Shown here one piece after another: positions 1-8,665 of a stretch of DNA of 18,451 nucleotides. Source of the stretch: an uncultured cyanobacterium (GTDB lineage Bacteria > Cyanobacteriota > Cyanobacteriia > Cyanobacteriales > Chroococcidiopsidaceae); the NCBI GenBank assembly GCA_946221495.1, contig CAMIFA010000099.1:1-18451 (forward strand), read 5' to 3'. Within the stretch, counting starts at the first letter, position 1, and each line of letters opens with the position of its first letter. Under the pieces are notes generated by a model, which ran no database searches, was not told the origin of the DNA, and saw only the letters and a program-made list of their open reading frames with translations. The position numbers and the translations under genes are program-made.

Positions 1-966
1 AGCTATCAACCTTTACGAGAGGCGATCGCTCGTTACTTAGTCCAGTCTCGTGCTGTACAGTGCAGCGCCAACCAAGTTCTAATTGTTGCTGGTTCACAAC
101 AAGCGCTTGATTTAGTCAGCCGTATTTTCATTGATCGCGGTGATGGAATTGCCCTAGAAGATCCAGGGTATTTGGGAGCGCGGCATATTCTTTTAGCGCA
201 GGGAGCCAAGCTTCATCCTCTTCCGGTTGATTCATCTGGAGTTGTGGTTGAAGTGCTGTGGAAGGAATCGCCCCAAGCAATTAAACTAATCTATGTCACG
301 CCCTCACATCAGTTCCCTACGGGAGCAGTGTTATCGTTGTCACGCCGCTTAGAGTTGTTAGCGTGGGCGGAACAAGCAGGAGCGTTGATCGTTGAGGATG
401 ACTACGATAGTGAGTATCGCTATGGAGGGCGACCAATACCTGCTTTGCAAGGTCTAGATCAGACGGGTTCAGCGATTTATATTGGTACATTTTCCAAGGT
501 TTTGTTTCCCTCTTTGCGGATTGGCTATCTTGTAGTACCGCCGAAATTGATTGAAGTGTTTGCTCGTGCTAAGTGGCTCACTGATAGACAATCACCACTT
601 CTAGAGCAATATGTATTGACGGATTTTATCAACGAGGGGCATCTAGAACGACATATCCGGCGGATGCGATTCCTCTATAATCAACGACGACAAACTCTAG
701 TACAAGCTCTACTAAATTATTTTGGTGAGCGAGTAACAATTCTAGGGGAAAACGCTGGTATGCATCTAATGGTGCGACTATCTACTCCTTTAAGCGATGA
801 AGCAGTAATTAGCCGTGCGGCTGCAATGAGTGTGGGATTAGTTAGCGCTCGTCGTTACTATCTACAGAATGAATGCTCTGGGGAGTTTATTTTGGGTTAC
901 GCTCATTTACACGCATCCCAGATTGAGCTAGGAGTCCAGAGGCTAGCGACAGCACTAAGCAATTAG
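1..966 (+). CDS. MocR/PdxR-family PLP-dependent aminotransferase domain (5' end outside window)
   Basis: The reading frame is open from base 1, so this is the C-terminal 321 residues of a longer protein. It has the fold-type I aminotransferase motifs of MocR regulators: TPSHQFPTG for substrate and cofactor contacts, VEDDYDSEYRY with the pyridine-nitrogen Asp, and GTFSKVLFPSLRIGY, where the Lys at fragment residue 166 should bind PLP. MocR proteins join an N-terminal GntR winged-helix DNA-binding domain to this domain and control vitamin B6, GABA or taurine genes. The winged helix would lie left of the window and is not seen, so the GntR fusion is inferred from the typical motif wording. A free-standing class I aminotransferase is less likely. 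No start codon should be placed inside the window. Confidence 0.85.
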   Translation, partial: SYQPLREAIARYLVQSRAVQCSANQVLIVAGSQQALDLVSRIFIDRGDGIALEDPGYLGARHILLAQGAKLHPLPVDSSGVVVEVLWKESPQAIKLIYVTPSHQFPTGAVLSLSRRLELLAWAEQAGALIVEDDYDSEYRYGGRPIPALQGLDQTGSAIYIGTFSKVLFPSLRIGYLVVPPKLIEVFARAKWLTDRQSPLLEQYVLTDFINEGHLERHIRRMRFLYNQRRQTLVQALLNYFGERVTILGENAGMHLMVRLSTPLSDEAVISRAAAMSVGLVSARRYYLQNECSGEFILGYAHLHASQIELGVQRLATALSN

Positions 967-1111
967 CTTTATAGTACCGAGAATTTGGTTGAAAATTAGC
1001 TTTGGACAGCTGCAGATAGCTTGCTTAATCTCATCCAGCTAAAAAGCGAGGAATTGATAAAATTGAAATAATAACGCTTTTAAAATCTACCTGGAGAAAG
1101 TAAGTTACACC

Positions 1112-1675
1112 ATGCCTTCTGAAGTTGCAGTTGAGAAGAAAAAGTTAAAAAATCCACCTTTGGATATTCGCTATCTAGGCGATCGCGTTTTGCGCCAAAC
1201 TACCAAGCGAGTTGCTAAGGTAGACTCGGAAATTAGGCAATTAGTTCGGGAAATGCTCCAAACGATGTACAGCGCTGACGGCATTGGTCTAGCAGCACCC
1301 CAGGTGGCAGTTCAAAAACAAATAATTGTCGTTGACTGCGAACCAGATAACGCAGCTAACCCGCCACTGATTTTGATTAACCCTACCATCAAGCAGTTAA
1401 GCTCCGATATCTGCGTAGCTCAAGAAGGCTGTCTAAGCATTCCTGGTGTTTACTTAGATGTAAAGCGTCCTCAAGTTGTGGAAGTGGCTTATAAAGACGA
1501 ATACGGTCGTCCGCAAACTTTGCAAGCTACAGAGTTACTGGGACGTTGCATTCAGCACGAAATTGATCACCTCAATGGTGTACTATTTATTGACCGTGTG
1601 GAAAATTCTCTTGCTTTGACGACTGAGCTATCTAAGTATGGCTTCTCAGCGCAGAATGTCAAACCAATAATTTAG
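1112..1675 (+). CDS. def: peptide deformylase
   Basis: This cytosolic metalloenzyme removes the formyl group from the N-terminal Met of new proteins. All three signature motifs are intact: GIGLAAPQ (residues 57-64), EGCLS (105-109, metal ligand Cys107) and QHEIDH (148-153, ligands His149 and His153, catalytic Glu150). The 187-residue length suits a type 1B bacterial or cyanobacterial enzyme with a short lysine-rich N-terminal extension. The ATG at 1112 is preceded by a GGAGAAAG purine run about 12 bases upstream, acceptable but not ideal. The next gene begins 12 bases after the stop codon on the same strand, so the two are probably cotranscribed. Confidence 0.97.
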   Translation: MPSEVAVEKKKLKNPPLDIRYLGDRVLRQTTKRVAKVDSEIRQLVREMLQTMYSADGIGLAAPQVAVQKQIIVVDCEPDNAANPPLILINPTIKQLSSDICVAQEGCLSIPGVYLDVKRPQVVEVAYKDEYGRPQTLQATELLGRCIQHEIDHLNGVLFIDRVENSLALTTELSKYGFSAQNVKPII

Positions 1676-1687
1676 GGACTTAAAACT

Positions 1688-1891
1688 ATGATGATGACCC
1701 CTAAAAGTGGTCTATTCCTGAGTGGCTCTTGTATAGCAGGAATTGCCGCAGTAGGTTCAATTTTTGAATTGGCTTCTGGAGAACCTAACTTGGGCGGATT
1801 AACTACTAGTATTATTTTGGCGCTGAGTATCCCACTAGGCGGGTTTTTCTTTTATGCAGCAGTCCGGGATGCCAATGCCAATAATCAATAG
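1688..1891 (+). CDS. small two-segment membrane protein of unknown function
   Basis: A 67-residue protein with two hydrophobic stretches (about residues 8-28 and 38-60), separated by a short polar loop containing SGEPNLGG. It probably sits in a membrane as a hairpin. Three consecutive ATG codons (1688, 1691, 1694) make the exact start uncertain; a weak AGGGAC purine run lies just upstream, at the def stop codon. The close spacing to def suggests one transcript. I do not recognise a named family. It resembles small conserved cyanobacterial membrane proteins, but no function can be read from the sequence. Confidence 0.7.
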   Translation: MMMTPKSGLFLSGSCIAGIAAVGSIFELASGEPNLGGLTTSIILALSIPLGGFFFYAAVRDANANNQ

Positions 1892-1978
1892 TTTGGCAGC
1901 GACACCAACCAATACTAGAAAATTAACTCTACTTGCGTACTTCTACCAAGAGGAGTTGTCAATACAGTATTGTAGTTT

Positions 1979-3352
1979 ATGACAAGGAAAGCTCCAAATT
2001 GTGAGGGATTTCTGCGGCATTTACCGCGTCAAGGTGGAGCAAATCCGCAATTTTCTCGTTCCTATTTGCTGTCAACTACCCAAGAAGTTTTAATTGGACG
2101 CGATCCTAACTGCCAAATTGTCTTGGATTCCGGCTTGTATACAACAGTGTCTCGCCGTCATGCTATTGTTCGTCCTCTGGGAACTGCATCTACTCAAGAG
2201 CGCTGGCAGCTTTGTGATTTGAACAGCGCCAATGGCACTTATGTAAACGGGCAGCGTTTGCAAGGATGCCAAGAGTTGCACCCTGGCGATCGCCTTACTT
2301 TAGGCAGTGATGGCGCTGAATTTATTTTTGAATGCCAAAAGCAGCAGCAAAGATCACCATCAGTTCGTGCTGCGCTCAATGCCGGATCTGAAAGTGCTTA
2401 TCCAGAGTCCTCTGAGCATTCGGTTAGTTTTACGCAGCTATTTCCGATCCTCTCAACTGGACGAGATTTAAAGCGCAAAGCTTACTTAATTCCAGGCATC
2501 TTTACAGTAGTATTTGTCGTGTTAATGTTTGCCACTGTAGGTAAACCAGAAGCTGCTTACTTCAATCAAATATTGGTGGCGATTTACCTAGCTGGCGCTG
2601 CATACTACTTTGTCTATCAACTTTGCGGTAAGCACAAGCCTTGGTGGGTACTACTAAGTTCAGCTTTGGCTACTGTAATAATTTTGCTCAGTCCGCTTTT
2701 GCCTTTGTTTATTTTGGTGTTTCGCGGACTGCTACCTGGACGCTTACCAACTGCTGTTGAATCTGTCACTTTTCCAGAATTAATTGTGCGGATGTTTTTT
2801 GGCGCTGGCTTAATGGAGGAATTAATCAAAGCGTTGCCAGTATTAGGAGCGTATTTACTGGGTAAGCGATTGCCTTCGCCTTGGCGAGAACGCATTGGTG
2901 TTTGGGAACCCTTAGATGGAATTTTATTAGCAACAGCTTCTGCTGTTGGCTTTACGTTGTTGGAAACTTTAGGGCAGTACGTACCTGAAGTTAGCCGGAA
3001 TGTGGCTATGGAGACGGGAGTAGGAGTTGGGCAATTGGTAGGCTTGCAGCTACTGATTCCGCGAATTTTAGGCTCAGTAGCAGGACATATGGCTTACAGT
3101 GGCTATTTGGGATATTTTATTGGCTTAAGTGTATTAAAGCGGCGCAAGCGCTGGCAAATCCTTACTGTAGGTTATTTTAGTGCCGCAGCACTCCATGCTT
3201 TGTGGAACTCTGGGGGACTATTTAGCGGTTTGCTATTAGCAGTTGTTGGCGTATTGTCTTACGCATTTTTAACAGCAGCAATTTTGAAAGCGCGTGCTTT
3301 ATCGCCGACGCGATCGCAAAACTTCGCTACTCGGTTTCTGGAACGTCCTTAA
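1979..3352 (+). CDS. FHA domain - PrsW-family intramembrane metalloprotease fusion
   Basis: A 457-residue two-part protein. The N-terminal part is a forkhead-associated, phosphothreonine-binding domain with GRD (40-42), SRRH (58-61) and NGTYVNG (85-91). After a short linker come several transmembrane segments from about residue 165. These carry PrsW-type protease motifs: EEXXK with Glu280, Glu281 and Lys284, a His at 370 (GHMAYSGY) and a His at 406 (HALWN). PrsW proteases cleave membrane-bound targets such as anti-sigma factors. The FHA domain suggests that activity or location depends on a phosphorylated partner. An in-frame TAG lies two codons upstream of ATG 1979, so no longer start is possible. 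No good Shine-Dalgarno sequence is visible. The 3' end overlaps the convergent small gene by 26 bases. Confidence 0.85.
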   Translation: MTRKAPNCEGFLRHLPRQGGANPQFSRSYLLSTTQEVLIGRDPNCQIVLDSGLYTTVSRRHAIVRPLGTASTQERWQLCDLNSANGTYVNGQRLQGCQELHPGDRLTLGSDGAEFIFECQKQQQRSPSVRAALNAGSESAYPESSEHSVSFTQLFPILSTGRDLKRKAYLIPGIFTVVFVVLMFATVGKPEAAYFNQILVAIYLAGAAYYFVYQLCGKHKPWWVLLSSALATVIILLSPLLPLFILVFRGLLPGRLPTAVESVTFPELIVRMFFGAGLMEELIKALPVLGAYLLGKRLPSPWRERIGVWEPLDGILLATASAVGFTLLETLGQYVPEVSRNVAMETGVGVGQLVGLQLLIPRILGSVAGHMAYSGYLGYFIGLSVLKRRKRWQILTVGYFSAAALHALWNSGGLFSGLLLAVVGVLSYAFLTAAILKARALSPTRSQNFATRFLERP

Positions 3353-3602
3353 CTAGAGTAGACCAAGTTTGTTCTAGCTTAGTGAAAAAAGTCTGCGATC
3401 GCATAGCTATTTCTGTTTCAGACCACTCCTCAAGCATAAAATCCTGCTCTTGGCTAGCAAAGTAAATTTCTGACTCTGGATCAGCAGTGTTCCAGGGATA
3501 ATTTACTTCTTTCTCTAGAAGCAACTGCAATAACTCCGCTTGCAATTTTGCGGTATAAGTATCATCCACTGAATTAATGTCCTTTACCATTGGGTAACTC
3601 AT
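3327..3602 (-). CDS. hypothetical acidic protein, 91 residues
   Basis: A short acidic protein with no signal peptide or membrane segment. Its middle is rich in Glu, Leu and aromatic residues and is probably helical (AELLQLLLEKEVNYPW, then EEWSETEIAMRSQTFFTKLEQTW). The ATG at 3602 has a purine run (TCTGGAAG) a few bases upstream; Met5 is another possible start. Its last 26 bases overlap the end of the FHA-PrsW gene tail to tail, leaving no room for separate terminators. I do not recognise the family. It looks like a conserved cyanobacterial hypothetical protein, judged by composition only. Confidence 0.65.
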   Translation of the reverse strand: MSYPMVKDINSVDDTYTAKLQAELLQLLLEKEVNYPWNTADPESEIYFASQEQDFMLEEWSETEIAMRSQTFFTKLEQTWSTLVKDVPETE

Positions 3603-3888
3603 AATCAGACTTCCAGAAACAAGCTAGTGTGAATAGCTACACAAGTTCTTGAGCTATTTCCGTAACTGTTGATATTGATATACACAGCAATTGATACTCT
3701 GTAAAGAGTAAATTTAAACAATAAATCTAATACTTGAGCAATACTAAAACTTAACTGGATCTGGGATTGTCAAGGAACTTCCTAATAGTGTACTTCTTGC
3801 GCCTGATCAGCGAGCATTGGTGTCCAGCTACTGAGAAGCAGCGCTCCCCAAGATTCTAGAAAAAAGAATAACTAAGATAAAAACTTAC

Positions 3889-6219
3889 CTATTTCTTGAT
3901 TAAATTAGGACAGTTAACTTTTTGATTGACTTCTACGGAAGAAACAGGAAGATAATGTTGTTTAATTTCGGCTGCTCGAATCCATCCTTTATCCGGCGGT
4001 TGCAGCAGTGGTAAGTTAGTAGTATCTATGGGAGTCGGTGTAGTTGGGGATGAATCAGCATTCCTACTTTTTCCTGTATTTTTAGATAATTCTGTTGTCA
4101 CGCCTCGATCAATGCTTGGAGTTGAACAAACTTGCAAATTTAACCAATAGTCTTGTTGGGAAATTTGCTGTTGATCAATAACTTGCAAAATACTACCAAT
4201 TGGCAGAACTTTTTGCATGAAATTAACACTCTGCCCCTGTCGCGCCGGAATCACTTCTGGAGGTTTTGTCTGACTTAACACAATCTCACTTTTGGTGCGG
4301 ATTAGTGCGCCTTTCTTTAAAACAGGAGTAGAGTTAATTTGTGGTTCTACTGGAGAAGCTGAACTTCTGGGTGACTGTAGATTACTAGGACTATAACGTG
4401 CTGTAGTTGGACTTCTTTGTCTTGATAAATAGCCGATCAGCCCACCTGCTATACTTACTAGTAAAATAAGTCCCAGTAATAGCGGCACAATTGGATGTCG
4501 TTGTGGACTATCCTCAGACGGCAGCAAGCGGGTATTCTTGGCAGCAGCTATAGAAGGATCTATTGTGTCATTGTCCTCCCAGCTACTTACTGTCGGAGAA
4601 TCTGTAACCGATGTCGGGCTATCTATAGCAAATGGGGTGAGTGACTGCATCTCTGAAAATTTAACTTGACAATGGACAAGAGCAACGGTGACATTATCGT
4701 GTCCATTTTGGGTATTGCCAATTTCTACCAGTCGCTGAGTGGCAGTAGCGACATCAAGCTTGCCGTCAAGCACGGGTAAAATTTCTTGCCAAGACTGCTC
4801 CACGCGATCGTAGTCGCTGAGACCATCGGAACAGAGTAAAAAAATACAGTCTTCATCTAAAATAAATCGTTGGACAGTAGGATGTAGAGATGGTGAAGAA
4901 CTCATGCCCAATGCCTGAACCAAAGATCCTGAAGCTGGCTGTTGCAGAGCATCGCGATAGAGGGCATAGCCTAAACGTACTTCCCGGGAAGCGACATCAT
5001 CGTCTAGGGTAACTTGATGACAGCTCGTGCGCGTAATGAGGTAGGCACGACTATCACCTACATGAGTAATGTATATCTCGTGAGCACGCGCCAGCGCCAT
5101 AACTAGAGTTGTTCCCATGCGTTGACGACCATGACGATGTTCATTATCGTTGCGCTGGCTGATTCTGTCGTTGGCTACACGGGTAGAATTTTCTAAGTAA
5201 TTGCTAAGGGTTATGGGGTCTAGAAAAGCATCGGTTGGGGGAATTTGCAGAAGTTGTTGCTGGATAGTTTCAATTGCTAAATTTGAGGCAATATTACCTC
5301 CCTCGTGTCCGCCAATGCCGTCACAGACAATTACTAGCGAGGAGTTGAATTGAGTTGCATCTGTTGTTGTTGTAGTTCCACTGACAGGGTAACAAGCATC
5401 TTCATTGCGTTGGCGGCTAGGTCCAGTATCAGTATAGGCACTAATAGTTAAGGTGCGTGCTTGCGATCGCCCTAGTTCAGCTATGCCTCGATCCAATAGG
5501 GCAATTAGTTCCTCTGGACTCTGCACTTCTCCTTGGATTAGAGAATCACTCAGTTGTTCTAGAAATTGAGTAATGCTTGGTTGTGAGGCAGCAACTAACT
5601 GTTGCCACATTAAACCTAATTCCATTAGTGTTGGTGGCGTTTGATCTGGTTGCAGTTGCAATAACTTAATTAACGCTCCTTCCACTCTGATTAGTTGGGG
5701 AGCAAGCAAGCTAGAGGCGACATTCTCTACACTAAGAGGTTGCCATAGTTGCGCTATTTGCCACAGCCAATTTAGCTGCCGCATCGGAGTCGCTTCCTGC
5801 CAGACTTTCGTTAGTTCTGGCATCAACTGCCCTGCAAGTGGCAGATCATCTGTATAGATTGGGGCTTGCTCCAAAAGTAAAATTGGTATGGTTTGTGCTT
5901 CTAGTAGCCAGCCGTATACTTGCGGTATGTGTAACTGATAGGAAACGAGCCTTAAATAAGGCTTAATTTCCGGGGAAATTTCTGCAAAAGGGGTTGCCGC
6001 TACCAAACCAGGTTTTGTATCTAATAAAATCCGATCACTTTTTAGCAAATAGCGATCGCCTATCAGTCCTGGTTGATAAGCTGCAATTGCGTCTCCTACA
6101 GCCCACAAGTAACGTTTAATCAAGGGCGTGCTACATACTTTGCAAAATTTATCTACTTGGCAGTTAGGAGCCTTACAGAAGTCATTTGGGCATTGGAGCA
6201 TTGCCGCGTCATCTTGCAT
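3889..6219 (-). CDS. PP2C-family Ser/Thr protein phosphatase with zinc ribbon, membrane anchor and C-terminal SH3-like region
   Basis: A 776-residue Mn/Mg-dependent phosphatase. The N-terminus has a Cys-rich ribbon (Cys10, 15, 20, 26, 29) ending in TPLIKRYLWAVGD, a wording shared with cyanobacterial Ser/Thr kinases and phosphatases. An unassigned helical stretch follows to about residue 255. The PP2C domain (about 257-515) keeps its metal ligands and motifs: RNED (271-274), CDGIGGHEGG with Asp300, GDSRAY with Asp389, CSDGLSDYD with Asp465 and GHDN with Asp508. A Ser/Thr-rich linker leads to one transmembrane helix (about 576-598). The last 180 residues resemble a bacterial SH3-type region, probably on the far side of the membrane. 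It should reverse Hanks-type kinase signalling. Starts at 6219 and 6201 are both possible; neither has a clear ribosome site. Confidence 0.9.
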   Translation of the reverse strand: MQDDAAMLQCPNDFCKAPNCQVDKFCKVCSTPLIKRYLWAVGDAIAAYQPGLIGDRYLLKSDRILLDTKPGLVAATPFAEISPEIKPYLRLVSYQLHIPQVYGWLLEAQTIPILLLEQAPIYTDDLPLAGQLMPELTKVWQEATPMRQLNWLWQIAQLWQPLSVENVASSLLAPQLIRVEGALIKLLQLQPDQTPPTLMELGLMWQQLVAASQPSITQFLEQLSDSLIQGEVQSPEELIALLDRGIAELGRSQARTLTISAYTDTGPSRQRNEDACYPVSGTTTTTDATQFNSSLVIVCDGIGGHEGGNIASNLAIETIQQQLLQIPPTDAFLDPITLSNYLENSTRVANDRISQRNDNEHRHGRQRMGTTLVMALARAHEIYITHVGDSRAYLITRTSCHQVTLDDDVASREVRLGYALYRDALQQPASGSLVQALGMSSSPSLHPTVQRFILDEDCIFLLCSDGLSDYDRVEQSWQEILPVLDGKLDVATATQRLVEIGNTQNGHDNVTVALVHCQVKFSEMQSLTPFAIDSPTSVTDSPTVSSWEDNDTIDPSIAAAKNTRLLPSEDSPQRHPIVPLLLGLILLVSIAGGLIGYLSRQRSPTTARYSPSNLQSPRSSASPVEPQINSTPVLKKGALIRTKSEIVLSQTKPPEVIPARQGQSVNFMQKVLPIGSILQVIDQQQISQQDYWLNLQVCSTPSIDRGVTTELSKNTGKSRNADSSPTTPTPIDTTNLPLLQPPDKGWIRAAEIKQHYLPVSSVEVNQKVNCPNLIKK

Positions 6220-6958
6220 ATGTCAAAGCACCGATCAGCCGTTCGGTATTGGGTTAGGAGTGGCAGCCCAACTGAAAGCTGCTCACTTCTTTTTATACCA
6301 ATTCTCTGTCTAATTGCGACAAATCTGAAAGTAAAATTGGATTTTTGATATGTTTAGTAATAAAAAACTGGAAACAAATAGCATTTTTAAACTTCAACCT
6401 GCGTTTTGATAGCTTTATTACTTGAACCATTATTATAGTTACTATTGAGATTCATGCCAAGACCCGATTCCTCTATATTATGGGTTTCAGGTCAATTTAA
6501 GTTCACTTAAATCTATAAATTATTATAGTTCAGACTAATTTTTAGGTCTAATACGTTGAACTTTACACTAAATTGACATTTTCAATTTCCTTAAGAGTAA
6601 TATTTGAATTTGCTCAAGTTTTTTGTTGAAAATTACATTATTCAAACAGCAACGTTGGTTGTCAATGTTTTGGGGAAACTATCATCGTCATAAATTGACC
6701 AATATAGCCAGTCAATACTACGAGTATCAAGGAAATTTTGAAGAATTTTATCACTTTTGTCTGCAGAGTTCAAAAAGTGCTTTTAGCAAACTATCTAATG
6801 TTTTATTGTCATTTAATTTTTTATCGTTCTTAACGTGAGTGTAGACAAGTTCCTAAATGAATACATTTAAATTACTCCGTTGGAAAGATGCGATTAGTTT
6901 TGTAGTTTCTTAGGTTTAAGGATAGAAAATGTAAATTTGAAATCAATACAGATAAATT
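6220..6958. other. AT-rich intergenic region, 739 bases
   Basis: Between the divergent phosphatase gene and the next small gene. The left part should hold the phosphatase promoter. The only clear structure is a perfect 8-bp inverted repeat at 6495-6512 (listed separately). A weak TTG-started frame at 6623-6838 has low-complexity, Phe- and Ser-rich content and no ribosome site, so I do not call it. No tRNA, repeat array or known riboswitch was recognised. Confidence 0.5.
6495..6512. repeat. perfect inverted repeat, possible operator
   Basis: ATTTAAGT and ACTTAAAT flank a 2-base centre (TC), giving an 18-base near-palindrome inside the AT-rich gap. The size and symmetry suit a dimeric DNA-binding protein, but AT-rich palindromes also occur by chance. 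No regulator is implied. Confidence 0.3.
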
Positions 6959-7228
6959 ATGGATAACGACAAGGAAAAAGATACCCATCGTGCAGTCAAC
7001 CCTGGCGACGTTATCTCTGATGAACCGCAAACTCTCGAAGAAAAATCACGACAACTTGCTGTAGATTCTCCTGATATCACTGGCGACCACATTGTAGTTC
7101 CAACATACGTTATGGTAGAAGAACCAGACGGTGAAGAGAAAGCACTACACCATGTAAGAGATGCTGATGAAATTTCCGATGTCATTCGCCAAGCGAGAGT
7201 AGACGAGGATGGAAATCGAATTTGGTAA
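6959..7228 (+). CDS. hypothetical acidic soluble protein, 89 residues
   Basis: A highly charged, mostly acidic protein with no Cys, no signal peptide and no membrane segment (VNPGDVISDEPQTLEEKSRQ near the start, VRDADEISDVIRQARVDEDG near the end). The last 25 residues could form a helix. Start ATG 6959 follows an AT-rich leader without a good Shine-Dalgarno sequence. A strong hairpin terminator about 110 bases downstream supports a monocistronic gene. The family is not recognised, and no role can be assigned from the sequence. Confidence 0.65.
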   Translation: MDNDKEKDTHRAVNPGDVISDEPQTLEEKSRQLAVDSPDITGDHIVVPTYVMVEEPDGEEKALHHVRDADEISDVIRQARVDEDGNRIW

Positions 7229-7335
7229 TTAAAACTTGCTTATTTATCCTTAGCAGTACCTTAAGATAATTAGTTGTTCACAGTTATCTATAAGGTAGAT
7301 AAAAATAAACTGCTTAGTTGCAAGTAAAGTAATAT

Positions 7336-7390
7336 AATCCAGGGAAAGTAAGGTTGTAGATGTACTTTTCCTGGATTTAATTTTTATTAG
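7336..7390 (+). terminator. Rho-independent terminator after the 6959-7228 gene
   Basis: A 15-bp stem (AATCCAGGGAAAGTA at 7336-7350 with TACTTTTCCTGGATT at 7363-7377, one G-U pair) closes a 12-base loop. It is followed by TTAATTTTTATT. Confidence 0.75.
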
Positions 7391-7538
7391 GCGAATTGCT
7401 GGAATTAATAGTAATTGATTACTAGAGGCTAAATTATCAGAACAACCAAATATTCCTTAAACAAGAAATGCATAGCAACTGCCATAAAAGTTAGGACACT
7501 CTTTAGTAGCTCAAACCTACCCTCGGTAAGTATCATAG

Positions 7539-7557
7539 TTTTGACTTTTGACTTTTG
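7539..7557. repeat. short tandem heptamer repeat (TTTTGAC)
   Basis: Three runs of TTTTG(A/C)(C) in tandem: TTTTGAC, TTTTGAC, TTTTGC. Short tandem heptamers of this kind are common between genes in filamentous cyanobacteria. No function is implied. Confidence 0.5.
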
Positions 7558-7686
7558 CTATATATTGCTGCAACTGCATTTCCTTGTTAAATATAAGTCA
7601 AAGCCTTGGCAAGTTCTTAATCATTAGCCTTTGGATAATGGTTAATCACGCTTACAAAGTATGATAACTAATGACCAACGACTATT

Positions 7687-8043
7687 TTATTTACTATCTT
7701 CAACAGCAACTTGAGGTAGTCCCATACTGTAATTAATAGCTCGCCCACTAAGGTTATAGCTAATGTGACCACTTTGGAGAAGCGATCGCAAAAAATGCTC
7801 TAGATCAGAACCGATCCGGCGGAGATTGTAGTCGGTCAAATCCTCACCGCTATATGCCTCTACTAAATCATCAAATTTGCGATAAATCTGTTGCAGAGCT
7901 TCTTCACTCCAATTAAATTCATTGTCTGGATCAATATCCAGCGTCAAAACTTGGTGACTAGGGACGAGTTCACCATCTTTGTCAACTTCAGCTGAAAAGA
8001 TCCGAATATGGCGGGTTGTGGACTTGAGTAACTGTTCTTCCAT
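7687..8043 (-). CDS. ndhM: NAD(P)H-quinone oxidoreductase (NDH-1) subunit M
   Basis: A peripheral subunit of the cyanobacterial and plastid NDH-1 complex, which moves electrons from ferredoxin to plastoquinone in respiration, cyclic electron flow and CO2 uptake at the thylakoid membrane. Subunit M is specific to oxygenic phototrophs and lies on the cytoplasmic arm near the ferredoxin site. The 118-residue protein carries the family pattern: KSTTRHIRIFSAEV at the start, LTLDIDPDNEFNW in the middle, then LTDYNLRRIGSDLEHFLRSL and GRAINYSMGLPQV. The start at 8043 gives a short MEEQLL extension before the conserved KSTTRH, and no strong ribosome site is visible. It follows leuD on the same strand by 79 bases and could be cotranscribed with it. 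Confidence 0.95.
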   Translation of the reverse strand: MEEQLLKSTTRHIRIFSAEVDKDGELVPSHQVLTLDIDPDNEFNWSEEALQQIYRKFDDLVEAYSGEDLTDYNLRRIGSDLEHFLRSLLQSGHISYNLSGRAINYSMGLPQVAVEDSK

Positions 8044-8122
8044 AAAAGATGACTTAGTTGCGATCGCAGTGAACTTATTTTAGCCTTGATCAGCATAGCC
8101 TGATCGCCGAAAATCACTTAGG

Positions 8123-8665
8123 CTAGCGTGAAATCATTCCCGTCTGACGCGCATAAGCAAAAATGCCACCAGCATCAATTACAGGTCCCACTTCTCCAAT
8201 AGGCTTAAGATTATACACCTTGTCAAGCGTATGATTAATAATTTGATCGTTGTCAAAGTCAATTGAAACTTCTTGACCAGTCTGAAACTGCTCGCACAAC
8301 CGCTCAACTGACTCCCAAGGGTATAATTCGCCTGTTGCTGCACAATTACGGAAAAAAATCCGCGCATAAGACTGTGCAACTACTGCTTTTACTCCCGCAG
8401 CTCCCAAAGCGATTGGCGCGTGTTCTCGTGAAGAACCACAGCCAAAGTTTTCGCCAGCAATGATTATTTTGTAGGCAGTCTTCATTTCTCCTGGAACAAT
8501 GAATTTGCCATAGCGATCCGGTAAGCCAGCCATCGCATAACTGCCTAGTTTCTCGTACTCCTCAGCTTTGGAGGGAACCAAGGTAAGATACTCAGCTGGA
8601 ATAATTTGATCGGTATCTATGTTGTCGTCAAGCACAAAAATTGCCCCACTAATTACTTTGCTCAT
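8123..8665 (-). CDS. leuD: 3-isopropylmalate dehydratase small subunit
   Basis: The small (swivel) subunit of isopropylmalate isomerase, which with LeuC converts 2- to 3-isopropylmalate in leucine synthesis. The 180-residue length matches the short LeuD form used by cyanobacteria and archaea. Key motifs are NIDTDQIIP (15-23) and FGCGSSREHAP (74-84), the substrate-binding loop of the aconitase swivel domain. ATG 8665 is backed by AGGAG 8 bases upstream. LeuC is not in the window, so the subunits are encoded apart, as is common in cyanobacteria. A homoaconitase-type small subunit cannot be fully excluded on sequence alone. Confidence 0.92.
   Translation of the reverse strand: MSKVISGAIFVLDDNIDTDQIIPAEYLTLVPSKAEEYEKLGSYAMAGLPDRYGKFIVPGEMKTAYKIIIAGENFGCGSSREHAPIALGAAGVKAVVAQSYARIFFRNCAATGELYPWESVERLCEQFQTGQEVSIDFDNDQIINHTLDKVYNLKPIGEVGPVIDAGGIFAYARQTGMISR

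Larger units (their letters stand above)
7229..7686. other. intergenic region, 458 bases
   Basis: Separates the acidic-protein gene (+) from ndhM (-). It contains the terminator at 7336-7390 and a short heptamer tandem repeat at 7539-7557. Nothing else recognisable was seen; no clear terminator for ndhM was found. Confidence 0.5.

Noticed and set aside
2617..2895. Minus-strand frame inside the PrsW region
   Set aside because: It is antisense to conserved transmembrane protease coding sequence, with no independent support.
6623..6838. TTG-started frame of 71 codons in the AT-rich gap
   Set aside because: It has low-complexity Phe/Ser/Leu composition, no ribosome site and no terminator, as expected of chance frames in AT-rich DNA.
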